The translations under genes were made by a program, and so were the position numbers. A stretch of 23,678 nucleotides of DNA from JAKQIM01 sp029557965 (GTDB lineage Bacteria > Chloroflexota > Anaerolineae > Anaerolineales > UBA4823), in the NCBI GenBank assembly GCA_035341015.1, contig DAOQUL010000069.1, positions 1 to 23,678 on the forward strand, in the 5' to 3' direction. Position 1 is the stretch's first letter; each line of letters begins with the position of its first letter. Of this stretch, positions 22,294-23,678 are shown one piece after another. The notes under the pieces were generated by a model, which was not told where the DNA came from, did no database searches, and worked only from the letters and a program-made list of their open reading frames with translations.

Positions 22294-23667
22294 TTAGCCT
22301 AAGTTGTAAAAGAAGTTGATGAAAGCATCAATGCCGCGATACCAGGTGGGCAGATGCAGTTTTTCGTTGGGGCTGTGCATATTGTCATCGGCCATCGAGA
22401 AGCCCGTGTTGACCGACTCAACCCCCAGGATCTTCTGGAACTGGGTGACCACCGGCACGCTGCCGCCTTCACGCTTGAAGACGGGCCGCCTGTTCCACAC
22501 CGTCTCCATGGCGTCGGCAAGGGCCAGGATGTAAGGTGAGTGGCGGTCTGAGATGGATGCTACCCCGCCGTGCATGTCTTGCAGGGTCCAGCGCACGGCC
22601 TGAGGGGCATTTGCTTCTAAGTATGCCAGCATTTGCTGGTGCACATCTTCGGGGGTCTGGTTGGGAACCAGGCGGGTAGAGATCTTGGCCATGGCCCAGG
22701 CCGGCAGGACGGTCTTGGCGCCTTCGTCGGTGAAGCCCGATAAGATGCCGTTTACATCCAGGGTGGGGCGGGCTCCAACGCGTTCGGTGGGGGTGTAGCC
22801 TTGTTCACCCCATAGGGCTGGGGCGCCGGTGTTCTTAAGGTAATATTCGTCACCAATGGGCAGACGGGCCATCTCGGCGCGCTCTTCGGCATCGATGGGT
22901 AAGACCTTGTCGTAGAAGCCGGGCAGGGTCACGCGCCCTTCGGCATCGTGCATGCCCGCGATCAGCTTGCACAGCGCATTGGCGGGGTTGAGCACAGACC
23001 CGCCAAATACGCCTGAGTGAAGGTCGTGGTCGGGGCCATAGACTTTCAGCTCAAAGTATGCCAGGCCGCGCAGGCCGTAGGTGATGCAGGGGATCTCGGG
23101 CGAGAGGGTGCCAGAATCGGGGTTAAGGGCAAAATCGCAAGCCAAGAGCTCTTTGTGACTTTCCATGAAGGGCACCAGGCTGGGAGAACCGATCTCTTCT
23201 TCGCCTTCAATCATGAATTTGAGGTTGATGGGCAGGGTGCCCGTCTTGACGATGGCCTCGATGGATTTCAGGGCTACCATGATCTGGCCCTTCATATCAG
23301 TGGCGCCGCGGGCATAGATATATTCGCCGCGCACTTCGGGCGCAAAAGGCCCGCTTTGCCACAGGTTGAGGGGGTCTACCGGCTGGACGTCGTAATGGCC
23401 GTAGACCAGGGCAGTGGGGGCCTTGGGGCCGGCTTTGAGCCATTGGCCGTACACAACAGGATGGCCAGGGGTAGCGAAGATCTGCACGTTTTCGATATTC
23501 AACGAGCGCAGTTGGTCAGCCACCCATTCGGCGGCGCGCTGCATGGCGGGCCTGGCAGCCGGGTCGGTGGAGATCGAAGGGATGGTGGCAAAGTCTTTTA
23601 ATTCGTCTAAAAAGCGGTCACGGTGATCGTGCGCGTATTGAATGGCGGCAGAACGGGGGTCGGTCAT
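22294..23667 (-). CDS. M20 family dipeptidase (ArgE/DapE/CNDP type)
   Basis: The 457-residue protein is a complete M20 metallopeptidase, a zinc-dependent enzyme of the carnosinase/CNDP2-like branch that cleaves dipeptides. The metal ligands are visible: H91 (YGHYDVQP), the bridging D124 (RGATDMKG), E157/E158 (EGEEEIGS, base and ligand), D184 (NPDSG) and H431 (NMHSPNE). H217 in DLHSG belongs to the dimerisation domain that contributes to the active site. The start ATG 23667 has AAGGAG five bases upstream. It has no signal peptide, so it is likely cytoplasmic. It is followed by the YqhQ-type gene after 35 bp on the same strand. The exact peptide or amide substrate is unknown. Confidence 0.94.
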   Translation of the reverse strand: MTDPRSAAIQYAHDHRDRFLDELKDFATIPSISTDPAARPAMQRAAEWVADQLRSLNIENVQIFATPGHPVVYGQWLKAGPKAPTALVYGHYDVQPVDPLNLWQSGPFAPEVRGEYIYARGATDMKGQIMVALKSIEAIVKTGTLPINLKFMIEGEEEIGSPSLVPFMESHKELLACDFALNPDSGTLSPEIPCITYGLRGLAYFELKVYGPDHDLHSGVFGGSVLNPANALCKLIAGMHDAEGRVTLPGFYDKVLPIDAEERAEMARLPIGDEYYLKNTGAPALWGEQGYTPTERVGARPTLDVNGILSGFTDEGAKTVLPAWAMAKISTRLVPNQTPEDVHQQMLAYLEANAPQAVRWTLQDMHGGVASISDRHSPYILALADAMETVWNRRPVFKREGGSVPVVTQFQKILGVESVNTGFSMADDNMHSPNEKLHLPTWYRGIDAFINFFYNLG

Positions 23668-23678
23668 GGAATCTCCTT

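Noticed and set aside
1..23678. tRNA, rRNA, CRISPR array, insertion sequence or prophage
   Set aside because: No repeat-spacer pattern, transposase, integrase, terminal repeats or tRNA cloverleaf was seen; intergenic gaps are too short for most of these.

Overview
The window looks like a stretch of ordinary chromosome from a bacterium of the phylum Chloroflexota, most likely class Anaerolineae. This is an inference from gene style: a fairly GC-rich genome, a 7TM/multi-GAF hybrid kinase, a YqhQ-type DUF1385 protein, and many small housekeeping genes in short runs. No taxonomic marker gene (rRNA, ribosomal protein) is present. Nothing suggests a phage, plasmid, insertion sequence or CRISPR array. 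Coding density is very high, and the largest gene-free gap is about 117 bp.

Left arm, plus strand (1-5742): the 3' part of a fold-type II PLP enzyme, an unrecognised conserved-looking protein, a small STAS/SpoIIAA-like protein, dihydropteroate synthase (folP) and an AcnA-type aconitase. Perfect hairpins follow the PLP gene, folP and aconitase. Middle, minus strand (5802-13373), in transcription order: alpha/beta hydrolase, Nudix hydrolase, ThiS/MoaD-like sulfur carrier, FabG-like reductase, AlkZ-like winged-helix protein, a second SDR, class I fructose-1,6-bisphosphatase, a histidine phosphatase, and an RNase HI-HAD phosphatase fusion. Several of these overlap by 4-11 bp, so they are probably co-transcribed in one or two operons, with an internal promoter just before the AlkZ-like gene. 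A four-helix membrane protein follows, with its own near-consensus promoter. Two palindromes of the type GAAC-N4-GTTC sit on that promoter and resemble Gram-positive LexA (DinR) boxes.

Right arm, plus strand (13491-21359): a signalling cluster. It holds a solute-binding-protein-like gene that cannot encode a signal peptide, a soluble PAS-GAF-GGDEF diguanylate cyclase with intact active and inhibitory sites, a YjbQ-family protein, and a 1523-residue 7TM-PAS-3xGAF-HK-REC-REC-Hpt hybrid kinase. It is followed by convergent minus-strand genes for a YqhQ/DUF1385 membrane protein and an M20 dipeptidase.

The most interesting points are the tandem operator promoter at 6551-6604, the RNase H-HAD fusion, the apparently cytoplasmic solute-binding protein beside two sensory regulators, and several promoters whose -10 box lies only 5-9 bp from the start codon, which suggests leaderless mRNAs. 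No clearly new multi-gene defence or metabolic system is visible.
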